Positions 8,282 through 16,299 of a stretch of 64,000 bases of DNA are shown one piece after another. This stretch comes from Lachnospiraceae bacterium (lineage in GTDB: Bacteria > Bacillota > Clostridia > Lachnospirales > Lachnospiraceae). How positions within the stretch are numbered: position 1 is the stretch's first letter; each line of letters starts with the position of its first letter. The stretch lies in assembly GCA_024684215.1 (NCBI GenBank), contig JAIKXH010000100.1:1-64000 (forward strand), written 5' to 3'. The translations under genes and the position numbers were made by a program. The notes under the pieces are model-generated. The model was not told the DNA's origin, made no database searches, and saw only the letters and a program-made list of their open reading frames with translations.

Positions 8282-9160
8282 TTATTGAGTAATATGCACA
8301 TCCATTTGTGGATATGGAATTGAAACGTTTTCTCTGTCTAAGGTTTTCTTTGTATTTTCGGTTAATCTGTAATATGTATCCCAGTAATCTTCCGCCTTAA
8401 CCCAAAACCTTACAATAAGGTCAACAGAGCTGTCAGAGAGCGCATTTACGACCACTCTGTGCTCTTTATCCTTAAGAACACATTCATCATCCTCGAGCAT
8501 TTTAGTCAAAACACTTTTGGCCTTATCTATATCCGCATCGTAGGATATGCCAACATTTATATCAATACGCCTTGTATCTTCTTTAGTAACATTCGTAATG
8601 ACATTGTTCGCGAGATTGCCGTTGGGAAGAACCACTATTTTATTGTCAAAAGTTCTGAGCGAAGTATGGAAAATCTTTATTTCTATAACGGTTCCTTCTT
8701 TTCCCGAGCCGGAATCGACGATATAATCTCCGACTGTAAAAGGCTTTAATATTAAAATTAAAATTCCGCCTATAAGATTGGCAAGCGATCCCTGTACAGC
8801 GAGGCCGATCGCAACACCTGCAGAACCGATTATTGCAACAATACTTGCAGCATCAACGCCGCACTGAATCGCTATCAAAAGAATAAGCAGTACAAAAAGA
8901 GCAGCATTTATAAAGGAGTCAACAAACTGTTTTACACCAATATCTGCCTTTGCTTTAGTCATCCCTTTGCCAATAAGCTTTCTTACAAGCTTAATAAGCT
9001 GGAGACCGACAATAAATATAACTATGGCAAGTACGATTCTAATGCCAACGGTTAGTGCTTTGGGGCCAAGCTCTTCAATATAATTTTTTAAAACTCCGGC
9101 TTTTATGATATCTACCGGATTGGCCGCAGCGTTCACCTGATTTAATAATATAAGATTCAT
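8282..9160 (-). CDS. Small-conductance mechanosensitive channel, MscS family
   Basis: 292 residues. Three membrane segments are seen at about 40-60, 80-100 and 105-140. The third is the pore-lining MscS helix, Gly/Ala-rich (Val-Gln-Gly-Ser-Leu-Ala-Asn-Leu-Ile-Gly-Gly) and running into Lys-Pro-Phe-Thr-Val-Gly-Asp-Tyr-Ile, the start of the cytoplasmic beta domain. The C-terminal vestibule (150-290) is of normal length. It releases solutes on hypo-osmotic shock. The ribosome site is poor (AAAGAAAG). It stands alone between the tRNA unit and the GlgB-like gene. Confidence 0.92.
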   Translation of the reverse strand: MNLILLNQVNAAANPVDIIKAGVLKNYIEELGPKALTVGIRIVLAIVIFIVGLQLIKLVRKLIGKGMTKAKADIGVKQFVDSFINAALFVLLILLIAIQCGVDAASIVAIIGSAGVAIGLAVQGSLANLIGGILILILKPFTVGDYIVDSGSGKEGTVIEIKIFHTSLRTFDNKIVVLPNGNLANNVITNVTKEDTRRIDINVGISYDADIDKAKSVLTKMLEDDECVLKDKEHRVVVNALSDSSVDLIVRFWVKAEDYWDTYYRLTENTKKTLDRENVSIPYPQMDVHITQ

Positions 9161-9228
9161 AATATGTCAGTTTCTTTCTTTGTAAAACTAATAATTTCTT
9201 ACTGCGTGTATATCCTTAAAATTATTTA

Positions 9229-11454
9229 TTATTTTTTATTTGCGCCTTTAGAATCACCGGCTTTCTTAGCTCCGGAAGAAGTCTTTTTGCTCTTTTTAAT
9301 CGGAGTATTTCTCCTTATTCTCTCCTCGATAACCTTAGCAAGTTCAGTCTCCGTATAAGGAATAAACTTAAGAACAGACAGAGAAAGAGGCGCCAATTTA
9401 ATGCTTATCGACTGAGCTCTTCCATCGGACTGAGTATCCACAGCCTTTTTGATTATACCGTTAACGATTCCGCTGCCTGAGAACGCCGCGCTGTCGGTAT
9501 TTAAAACCTCTTTATATTTGCCTTCATAAGGCACGCCGGTAGTTATTGTCTGCTCGATTCCCGCAAAATTGCATACACACACCAGCATATCCTCGGGATC
9601 GTCCGTCTTTCTTACAAACGATACATAACATCCCTCCCGATTTAAATTGCTGAGCCACTCGAAGCTCTCAGGGTTATCATTTTCATTGCAAAGAGCATTT
9701 TCCGATGTATAAAGCTTATTTAAAGCTGCACATAAGTTTTCGCATGACTTGTTGAAATTCTCGGAAACAAGCTTATATCCGGGATGTAAATAAGAATAAG
9801 CTATGGAAAGTCTAAGAGAAGCCATCCTCTGCACTTCATTTCCCGGGAAAAGGTCAAGCAGTCCGCCGTTTTTAACCAAAAGTTCATCAGTTAAAGGCAA
9901 AATAAATTTTTCTGCATAAGAATAAACAAGCTCGTCGGTAAGTTTATTTTGTATACTTCCTCTTTCTATGGGATCATGGGAAATATAATCAAAATATTCC
10001 CCTATAAATCCTTCGTTCCATTTATAATCAAATCCAATACCGTTTTCATCCTGAGACACCGTCATTCCCTGGTGGGTGGATGAATCCTCCGCCATAACCA
10101 AAATGCAGTTTCTGACAGATTTTGCCTGTTTGATAAAGCTCCTGATAAATAAAACAGCTTCTAAATTCTCATTATTGCCGTAGATGTTGGGAACCCACTG
10201 TCCCGGTGCTTTTCCGTAATCAAGATAAAGCATGGTCGCTACGCCCGAAACACAGATTCCGTCGGCATGATATTCTCTTAAAAGATATAATCCGTTCGAC
10301 ATTAAAAAGCTGATAACTTCGCCTCTGCCATATTGGAAAAGACCCTTTTTGCCGTCTGCGGACAGCCCCTGTTTGGGATTTGCATGCTCATATAAATATG
10401 TGCCGTCAAACATCTTAAGTCCCGCATCTGATAAACCGAATCCTGATGGCATCCACTTAAAAATAACGCTTATGCCTTCTTCGTGAAGCGAATTTACAAT
10501 CATTTTAAGATTGTTTTCATAGCATATATAAGGATTGACCTCAAAGAAATTGGTGCAGATCCGCTCTTTAACATCACTTAACGCTATAGGATTTAAGAGC
10601 ACACTGGTAAATCCCTGATCCTTTATCTCGTTTACCAAAGTAGCGATATCTTTTTTTATCTGCTTTGCATTAGAAGAAAAGCGATCATAAGATACCTCGT
10701 AAATAATCATATCGTTTAATTTTTTCTTTTTAGCGAGATATGCCTTATCGCTCCATTTAAAATTACTCTTTTCGGAAATAACCGAAACACCGTCCTCAAA
10801 ACGCGAAGCATAAGGATCGTTCTTTTTAAGAATAATATCTCCCTTAAGCTTTATTTCGTACTGATATTTACAATTTTCATAATTGCCCGGAATAAAAAGC
10901 TCAAAAACGCTGTCAAATACACGTTTCATCTGATAAACGCGCCCGTCAAAGCCGTTAAAATCGCCCACAACGGATACTCTCATAGCACCTGGGGCCCAAA
11001 GTGCGAAATGGACGCCCATCTCTCCGTCATGTTCCATAACATGGGCACCAAAAATTTCATCCGCATTAAAAAGTTTTCCTTCAGTAAACTTCTTTATATC
11101 ATTTTCTTTTATAATACCGCTGTGTCTATAAGGATCACCGACAAAAACATTTTTGTTTTCAATGCCTTCGCCCTCGTAGGTAACTTTGTATGTATAATTT
11201 TTTACATTTTTTTCGGGTAATAAAACAGCAAAATAACCATCGTCATCAGCAATCTCCATAGGAGTGATGAGCGAAGGCCCGTTTGCCTCGGTCCATTTGA
11301 TGGATACGCTTAGAGCACCTGGGAAATATGCTTGAACAAGTGTGCTGTTTCCGGATTTGTGCGGTCCCAAAAGATCATCGGGATGATCACATTCAGAATA
11401 AATAATTTCTTCGATATCAGCCCAATTCATAAGTTTATAAAGCTTTTTATTCAT
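9229..11454 (-). CDS. GlgB-like protein lacking catalytic residues (probable pseudoenzyme)
   Basis: 741 residues with full branching-enzyme architecture: an N-terminal carbohydrate module (to about 100), a CBM48 module (about 145-240), a GH13 barrel (about 250-600) and a C-terminal beta domain, then a Lys/Ser/Gly tail. Branching-enzyme landmarks are clear (Tyr-Gly-Arg-x-Glu-Val, Met-Leu-Tyr-Leu-Asp-Tyr, Trp-x-Pro-Asn-Ile-Tyr-Gly). The active site is stripped: region I reads Lys-Trp-Met-Pro-Ser-Gly-Phe (Asp and His lost, about 333-339). Region II reads Asp-Gly-Ile-Cys-Val-Ser-Gly, so the substrate Arg is Cys (401) and the nucleophile Asp is Ser (403). Region IV has lost His-Asp. Only the acid/base Glu (456) remains. 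Glycogen binding or scaffolding is an inference. ATG at 11454 follows AAGGGGA; the upstream in-frame start lacks a site. Confidence 0.85.
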   Translation of the reverse strand: MNKKLYKLMNWADIEEIIYSECDHPDDLLGPHKSGNSTLVQAYFPGALSVSIKWTEANGPSLITPMEIADDDGYFAVLLPEKNVKNYTYKVTYEGEGIENKNVFVGDPYRHSGIIKENDIKKFTEGKLFNADEIFGAHVMEHDGEMGVHFALWAPGAMRVSVVGDFNGFDGRVYQMKRVFDSVFELFIPGNYENCKYQYEIKLKGDIILKKNDPYASRFEDGVSVISEKSNFKWSDKAYLAKKKKLNDMIIYEVSYDRFSSNAKQIKKDIATLVNEIKDQGFTSVLLNPIALSDVKERICTNFFEVNPYICYENNLKMIVNSLHEEGISVIFKWMPSGFGLSDAGLKMFDGTYLYEHANPKQGLSADGKKGLFQYGRGEVISFLMSNGLYLLREYHADGICVSGVATMLYLDYGKAPGQWVPNIYGNNENLEAVLFIRSFIKQAKSVRNCILVMAEDSSTHQGMTVSQDENGIGFDYKWNEGFIGEYFDYISHDPIERGSIQNKLTDELVYSYAEKFILPLTDELLVKNGGLLDLFPGNEVQRMASLRLSIAYSYLHPGYKLVSENFNKSCENLCAALNKLYTSENALCNENDNPESFEWLSNLNREGCYVSFVRKTDDPEDMLVCVCNFAGIEQTITTGVPYEGKYKEVLNTDSAAFSGSGIVNGIIKKAVDTQSDGRAQSISIKLAPLSLSVLKFIPYTETELAKVIEERIRRNTPIKKSKKTSSGAKKAGDSKGANKK

Positions 11455-11507
11455 AAGAAAATTCCCCTTATTCCAAATCATTTCATATAAATACAAAATA
11501 CATTTTT

Positions 11508-11540
11508 ATTTTACCATAAACTAACAATATATGGTAAAAT
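11508..11540. promoter_or_regulatory. Perfect 11-bp inverted repeat between divergent genes
   Basis: ATTTTACCATA and TATGGTAAAAT are separated by 11 bases, midway between the GlgB-like gene (minus) and the 94-residue gene (plus). The arms contain TAAAAT in both directions, so it may overlap both promoters. An operator for a dimeric regulator is the simplest reading. Confidence 0.5.
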
Positions 11541-11543
11541 AGT

Positions 11544-11573
11544 TTGGAATTTAAGGATAGAAATTTGTATAAA
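11544..11573 (+). promoter_or_regulatory. Candidate promoter of the 94-residue orphan
   Basis: Plus strand: TTGGAA, 18-bp spacer, TATAAA, starting four bases after the inverted repeat and ending about 50 bases before the ATG. Confidence 0.5.
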
Positions 11574-11626
11574 TTTTTCGAACAATTTAACCAAATTCGA
11601 ACTATTATTTGCAAGGAGATATTAAA

Positions 11627-11911
11627 ATGACTGATGAACAAAAGAAAATGCTCGATAGAATAAATAAATACGCTGAAGAGGTTTTGGGAGATATAGACCC
11701 TCAAAAAACCAGAGTATCCATTCAGCTTGAAGCTTTAAAGCCTATAATGAACGTTATAGCAAAAGAACAGGGTAAAGAAGTAACAGATATCTTTATCGAA
11801 TATATGGACCTCGCCAGCGAAGCAAGCGTTGCTTCGGATAACAAAATGCGTGAAGCTCTTAAAGATTTAAACGAAGGTGATGATTCCAATCCTCCGCTTT
11901 TGTATAGATAA
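11627..11911 (+). CDS. Small soluble helical protein, unknown function
   Basis: 94 residues, not recognised. The sequence is charged and predicted by eye to be mostly helical: a Lys/Glu/Met-rich first helix, a Gly-Asp-Ile-Asp-Pro turn near 22, a second helix with regular hydrophobic spacing (Leu-Glu-Ala-Leu-Lys-Pro-Ile-Met), then a Glu/Ala/Ser-rich third helix and a short Pro-Pro-Leu-Leu-Tyr-Arg end. No Cys, no signal peptide, no membrane segment. AAGGAG stands 7 bases before the ATG; an in-frame TTG 18 bases upstream overlaps that site and is rejected. It is one of three plus-strand genes, divergent from the GlgB-like gene across a palindrome and closed by a terminator, so it is a real, separately regulated gene. 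Confidence 0.75.
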   Translation: MTDEQKKMLDRINKYAEEVLGDIDPQKTRVSIQLEALKPIMNVIAKEQGKEVTDIFIEYMDLASEASVASDNKMREALKDLNEGDDSNPPLLYR

Positions 11912-11968
11912 AGCTTTCGCAGACAGTGCTATACTATGCACTTAATCAATTATTTTTTTTAAATAATA

Positions 11969-12023
11969 AATCCCCTTTGTTATATCATGTCGTTTTGGCA
12001 GATAAACAAAGAGGATTTTTTTA
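11969..12023. terminator. Bidirectional terminator between the orphan and serA
   Basis: AATCCCCTTTGTT pairs with AACAAAGAGGATT (13 bp, one mismatch) around a 23-base loop. On the plus strand it is followed by seven T; on the minus strand it runs into an AT-rich tract. It lies between the two convergent stop codons. Confidence 0.8.
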
Positions 12024-12046
12024 TCTATAGAAAATCTATAATATAA

Positions 12047-13213
12047 TTATTTCTTAATTACACGTACACGGAATACGCCATCAATAGCGTTAAGCGCATT
12101 TACAAGCTCATCGGTGGGAGCACTCTCAACATCAAGAAGTGTGCAAGCATACTCTCCTTTTGACTTGTTAACCATGTCAGAAATATTAACACCGGCTTTA
12201 CCGAATACTGCGGTAAACTGAGTGATCATGTTTGCGATATTTTTGTGGAATACTGCAACACGTCCTGCCTTAGTGCATACGCCAAGGTCAATTGCGGGAT
12301 AATTAACAGAGTTTCTGATATTACCGTTCTCAAGATAATCCATAATCTCCTGAACAGCCATTACCGCACAGTTGTCTTCTGACTCTTCGGTAGAAGCTCC
12401 GAGGTGAGGAGTAAGGATAACGCCTTCCTTGCCTGCTGTTGTGGGATTTGCAAAATCAGAAACATACTTTCTAACCTGACCGTTCTTAAGAGCCTCGATC
12501 ATATCTCCTTCGTCTACCAGAAGGTCTCTTGCGAAGTTAAGAACTACAACGCCCTTCTTCATCATAGAGATAGCTTCACGGTTGATCATTCCCTTTGTTG
12601 AATCAAGAAGAGGAACATGGATAGTGATATAATCGCAGTTTGCGTAGATATCTTCTACCTTTTCAACATGCTTAACGTCTCTCTTAAGGCTCCACGCAGC
12701 ATTTACCGAAAGATAAGGATCGTATCCGTAAACTTCCATTCCAAGGCTGATAGCGGTATTTGCAACCTTTACTCCGATAGCTCCAAGTCCAATAACTCCG
12801 AGCTTTTTACCGTAAATCTCAGTTCCTGCAAAGTTCTTCTTTTCCTTCTCTGCAGTCTTTCCGATATTTTCATCGGATGCATTTGCCTTACACCACTCAA
12901 TTCCGCCTACAACATCTCTTGCAGCAAGAAGCATACCTGCGATAACAAGTTCCTTAACGCCGTTTGCGTTTGCACCGGGTGTGTTAAATACAACAATACC
13001 TTTCTCGGCACACTTATCAAGAGGAATATTGTTAACTCCGGCACCGGCTCTGGCTACTGCAAGAAGGTTATCCGAAAGTTCAAGGTCATGCATGGCAGCA
13101 CTTCTTACAAGTACGCCCTCTGCTTCCTCAAACTTATCTGTTACAGTGTAATTGCTGGTGAGATTTGAAAGTCCAACCTGAGCAATAGGATTTAAGCAAT
13201 TAATCTTATACAT
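12047..13213 (-). CDS. serA: D-3-phosphoglycerate dehydrogenase
   Basis: 388 residues. First step of serine synthesis: oxidises 3-phosphoglycerate to 3-phosphohydroxypyruvate with NAD. The nucleotide fold carries Gly-Leu-Gly-Ala-Ile-Gly with the acidic strand end Tyr-Gly-Tyr-Asp-Pro. The 2-hydroxyacid dehydrogenase catalytic blocks (His-Val-Pro-Leu; Asn-Phe-Ala-Arg; Thr-Pro-His-Leu-Gly-Ala-Ser) are present. A C-terminal ACT domain (about 318-388) suggests serine feedback. At 388 residues it is the short form without the extra intervening domain. It lies 14 bases after serC, making a serC-serA operon closed by the shared terminator at 11969-12023. Confidence 0.96.
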   Translation of the reverse strand: MYKINCLNPIAQVGLSNLTSNYTVTDKFEEAEGVLVRSAAMHDLELSDNLLAVARAGAGVNNIPLDKCAEKGIVVFNTPGANANGVKELVIAGMLLAARDVVGGIEWCKANASDENIGKTAEKEKKNFAGTEIYGKKLGVIGLGAIGVKVANTAISLGMEVYGYDPYLSVNAAWSLKRDVKHVEKVEDIYANCDYITIHVPLLDSTKGMINREAISMMKKGVVVLNFARDLLVDEGDMIEALKNGQVRKYVSDFANPTTAGKEGVILTPHLGASTEESEDNCAVMAVQEIMDYLENGNIRNSVNYPAIDLGVCTKAGRVAVFHKNIANMITQFTAVFGKAGVNISDMVNKSKGEYACTLLDVESAPTDELVNALNAIDGVFRVRVIKK

Positions 13214-13227
13214 CTACTTTCTCCTTT

Positions 13228-14310
13228 TTACGCGTTCTTGGCTTCAAAATCAGCCATAAACTCTACAAGCTTCTTAACACCCTCGATAGGCATTGCATTG
13301 TAGATAGAAGCTCTCATACCGCCAACGGTTCTGTGACCCTTAAGGTTAACAAATCCTGCAGCAGTTGCTTCTTTAACGAACTTTGCATCAAGTTCTTCAT
13401 TGCCTGTTACAAAAGGTACATTCATAAGTGAACGTGAAGCAGGCTCAACAGTGCCCTTGAAAAGCTTACTGTTATCAAGGAAATCGTAAAGGATCTTAGC
13501 CTTCTCCTCGTTGTGCTTCTTCATAGCCTCAAGTCCGCCCATCTTCTTGAGCCACTTGAATACCTTGCCACAGATATAGATTGTATAGCAAGGAGGTGTA
13601 TTGTAAAGTGAATCATTGTCAGCCTGAGTCTTCCACTTCATCATGGTGGGAGTTCCGGGCAGGCACTCATCGGTTATAAGGTCTTCTCTGATAATGGCAA
13701 TTACGCATCCTGCAGGGCCAACGTTCTTCTGTACTCCGCCGTATACAACGCCGTACTTTGTTACATCGATAGGCTCTGAAAGGAAGCATGAAGAAATATC
13801 GGAAACAAGGATCTTACCCTTAGTATCAGGAAGAATCTTGTACTTGGTTCCATAAATAGTGTTGTTTTCACAGATATAGACATAGTCCATATCATCAGTG
13901 ATAGGAAGATTTGAACAATCGGGAATATATGAAAATGTCTTATCAGCTGATGAAGCAAGCTCTACAGCCTCTCCGTAAATCTTAGCTTCCTGATAAGCCT
14001 TTTTAGCCCACTGACCGGTAAGGATGTAACCTGCTTTCTTGTTCTTCATAAGGTTCATGGGAACCTGCGCGAAGAAAAGTGAAGCGCCACCCTGAAGGAA
14101 TAATACCTTGTAATTATCGGGAATGTTCATAAGATCTCTTAAATCTTTCTCGGCTTCCTTGATAATTGCATCGTAAACCTTTGATCTGTGGCTCATTTCC
14201 ATTACAGACTGACCGCTGCCCTGGTAATCAAGCATTTCGGCTGCAGCTTCCTTTAACACATCCTCGGGGAGCATTGCGGGACCTGCTGAAAAATTGTAAA
14301 CTCTGGACAT
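13228..14310 (-). CDS. serC: Phosphoserine aminotransferase
   Basis: 360 residues, class V PLP aminotransferase. It converts 3-phosphohydroxypyruvate and glutamate to O-phosphoserine, and in many bacteria also serves pyridoxal phosphate synthesis. It opens with Val-Tyr-Asn-Phe-Ser-Ala-Gly-Pro-Ala-Met-Leu-Pro, the family signature. The PLP lysine lies in Tyr-Gly-Gly-Val-Gln-Lys-Asn-Val-Gly-Pro-Ala-Gly. ATG at 14310 has an ideal AAGGAGG site; the frame is open 42 bases further but that extension contains the site itself. First gene of serC-serA; a phosphoserine phosphatase is not in the window. Confidence 0.96.
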   Translation of the reverse strand: MSRVYNFSAGPAMLPEDVLKEAAAEMLDYQGSGQSVMEMSHRSKVYDAIIKEAEKDLRDLMNIPDNYKVLFLQGGASLFFAQVPMNLMKNKKAGYILTGQWAKKAYQEAKIYGEAVELASSADKTFSYIPDCSNLPITDDMDYVYICENNTIYGTKYKILPDTKGKILVSDISSCFLSEPIDVTKYGVVYGGVQKNVGPAGCVIAIIREDLITDECLPGTPTMMKWKTQADNDSLYNTPPCYTIYICGKVFKWLKKMGGLEAMKKHNEEKAKILYDFLDNSKLFKGTVEPASRSLMNVPFVTGNEELDAKFVKEATAAGFVNLKGHRTVGGMRASIYNAMPIEGVKKLVEFMADFEAKNA

Positions 14311-14426
14311 TTTCAAATATCCTCCTTGCATATTATTAGTCCTTGCGGACAAAGTTTTAAAGAAAAGAACAATTTATAAATACACTTTAATACTTTAATT
14401 CAATGCACTTTTAAATCTTAAAATAT

Positions 14427-14455
14427 AGAATAGCTTTATATTTACAAAAAATCAA
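14427..14455 (-). promoter_or_regulatory. Candidate serC-serA promoter
   Basis: Minus strand: TTGATT, 17-bp spacer, TATTCT, leaving a leader of about 110 bases before serC. The rest of the 14311-14518 gap is AT-rich, and no clear ilvB terminator or riboswitch was seen in it. Confidence 0.55.
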
Positions 14456-14518
14456 GATAAGAACTCACAAAACTTATGAATAATTATACATTTTTTTGTA
14501 AAAATAGTCTTAAAAGCT

Positions 14519-16204
14519 TTAGCTTTCTTTATTTGCCAGATCGTCTCCGTCAAACACCTCACTGATTGGAGCACCTGCGGGAACCATAGGAAATACCTTA
14601 TCATCTTCGGGAATCACACACTCAATAAGGCAAGGCTTCTTTAATGCAATCGCTTTTCTGATTACTTCTTCCGCTTCTTCGGGTTTAGTGATCTTAAATG
14701 CCGAACATCCAAGAGCTTCAGCAACCTTACAATAATCTACAGCATCATTAAGTATTGTCTGTGAATATCTTTTACCATAGAAAAGAGTCTGCCACTGGCG
14801 AACCATTCCAAGAACGCTGTTATTTATTACGACTTCAATAATAGGAATATTGTATCTTGAAGCTGTAGCCATCTCATTCATATTCATTCTAAAACATCCG
14901 TCGCCGGCGATATTTATGCAAATATCATCAGGTCTTCCAACCTGTGCTCCGATAACGGCACCGAGTCCGTATCCCATTGTTCCGAGGCCGCCCGATGACA
15001 GGAAGGTTCTGGGTTTAGTATAAGTATAATACTGAGCTGCCCACATCTGATGCTGTCCGACATCAGTAGTAATTACTGCTTTACCCTCAGTCACTTTATC
15101 AATTGTCTCAATGATGTAAGGGCATGAAAGCTTTGTGCCGTCATACTTAAGAGGATATTTTGCCTTAAAATCGGCAATTCTAGCCATCCATTCAGGATGA
15201 GACTGCTTGGGAATAAGAGCATTTAATTCTGTGAGCGTTGCCTTTAAATCACCGATAAGGCATGCATCTACGCGGATATTCTTATTAACCTCTGCAGCAT
15301 CGATATCAATATGTACGATCTTTGCATTTTCGGCAAATCTCTTGGGATTGCCGATAACTCTGTCAGAAAATCTTGCACCGAGTGCTAAAAGCAAATCACA
15401 CTCAGATACACCAAGGTTTGAAGTCTTGGTTCCGTGCATTCCGATCATACCGGTATATCTGGGAGATTTACCGTCAAATGCACCTTTGCCCATAAGAGTA
15501 TCGCAAACAGGGCAATCAAGAAGCTCTGCCAGCTCCGAAACCTCTTTTGAAGCTTCGGAAATAATAGCGCCGCCGCCTAAATAAATATAGGGCTTATGCG
15601 CCTTACACAAAAGCTGCGCAACTTCTTCAAGCTCCTGCTTTGTATATTTTTTTACTCTCTCGGAATTATTAACAACGGGCAGAGGGGTAAACTCGGTTAC
15701 AGCCGCAGTAACATCCTTTGTGATATCCACAAGTACAGGACCGGGTCTGTCGGATGTTGCAATCTTAAATGCCTTTCTCAAAGTATCGGCAAGGTCATTT
15801 ATGTTTTTAACGATAAAACTATGCTTTGTAATAGGCATAACAACGCCGGCAATATCAACTTCCTGGAAGGAATCTTTTCCAAGCGCGGGAAGATTTACGT
15901 TAGCGGTTATTGCTACAACGGGAACGGAATCCATATATGCGGTAGCTATTCCTGTAACAAGGTTCGTAGCACCTGGGCCTGATGTAGCCATGCATACTCC
16001 AACCTTACCGGTAGCTCTGGCATAACCATCGGCAGCATGCGCTGCACCCTGCTCGTGGCTGGTAAGAATATGTCTGATCTCCGAGCTGTGCTTATACAGT
16101 GCATCATATATGTTTAAAATGCTTCCTCCGGGATAACCGAATACGGTATCAACGCCTTGCTCTTTCAAGCATTCAATTACGATTTCCGAACCATTTAATT
16201 GCAT
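14519..16204 (-). CDS. ilvB: Acetolactate synthase, large (catalytic) subunit
   Basis: 561 residues. Thiamine-diphosphate enzyme that condenses two pyruvates to acetolactate, or pyruvate with 2-oxobutyrate, for valine, leucine and isoleucine. The catalytic Glu lies in Ser-His-Glu-Gln-Gly-Ala-Ala-His. The FAD/central domain is present. The ThDP motif begins Gly-Asp-Gly-Cys-Phe-Arg-Met-Asn and ends Asn-Asn. The anabolic form normally needs a regulatory subunit (ilvN/ilvH), which is not adjacent. Last gene of leuB-ilvD-ilvB, 95 bases after ilvD, with its own GGAG site. No T-box or leader peptide was recognised upstream. Confidence 0.95.
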   Translation of the reverse strand: MQLNGSEIVIECLKEQGVDTVFGYPGGSILNIYDALYKHSSEIRHILTSHEQGAAHAADGYARATGKVGVCMATSGPGATNLVTGIATAYMDSVPVVAITANVNLPALGKDSFQEVDIAGVVMPITKHSFIVKNINDLADTLRKAFKIATSDRPGPVLVDITKDVTAAVTEFTPLPVVNNSERVKKYTKQELEEVAQLLCKAHKPYIYLGGGAIISEASKEVSELAELLDCPVCDTLMGKGAFDGKSPRYTGMIGMHGTKTSNLGVSECDLLLALGARFSDRVIGNPKRFAENAKIVHIDIDAAEVNKNIRVDACLIGDLKATLTELNALIPKQSHPEWMARIADFKAKYPLKYDGTKLSCPYIIETIDKVTEGKAVITTDVGQHQMWAAQYYTYTKPRTFLSSGGLGTMGYGLGAVIGAQVGRPDDICINIAGDGCFRMNMNEMATASRYNIPIIEVVINNSVLGMVRQWQTLFYGKRYSQTILNDAVDYCKVAEALGCSAFKITKPEEAEEVIRKAIALKKPCLIECVIPEDDKVFPMVPAGAPISEVFDGDDLANKES

Positions 16205-16299
16205 AATCCTATCTCCATTTTAATAAAAATTGTATATCTTTATATGTGAGGCGTGACTTAAGTTAGGTCTCGCATAATATATATTATTTTAATAAATAT

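Noticed and set aside
9229-11454. GlgB-like gene as a decaying pseudogene
   Set aside because: The frame is intact over 741 codons with good start signals and conserved scaffold motifs; loss is confined to active-site positions, which argues for a maintained protein.
14311-16299. T-box or leader-peptide attenuator in the gaps around ilvB and serC
   Set aside because: No T-box core, no run of Leu/Val/Ile codons and no mutually exclusive stems were found; only short AT-rich spacers.
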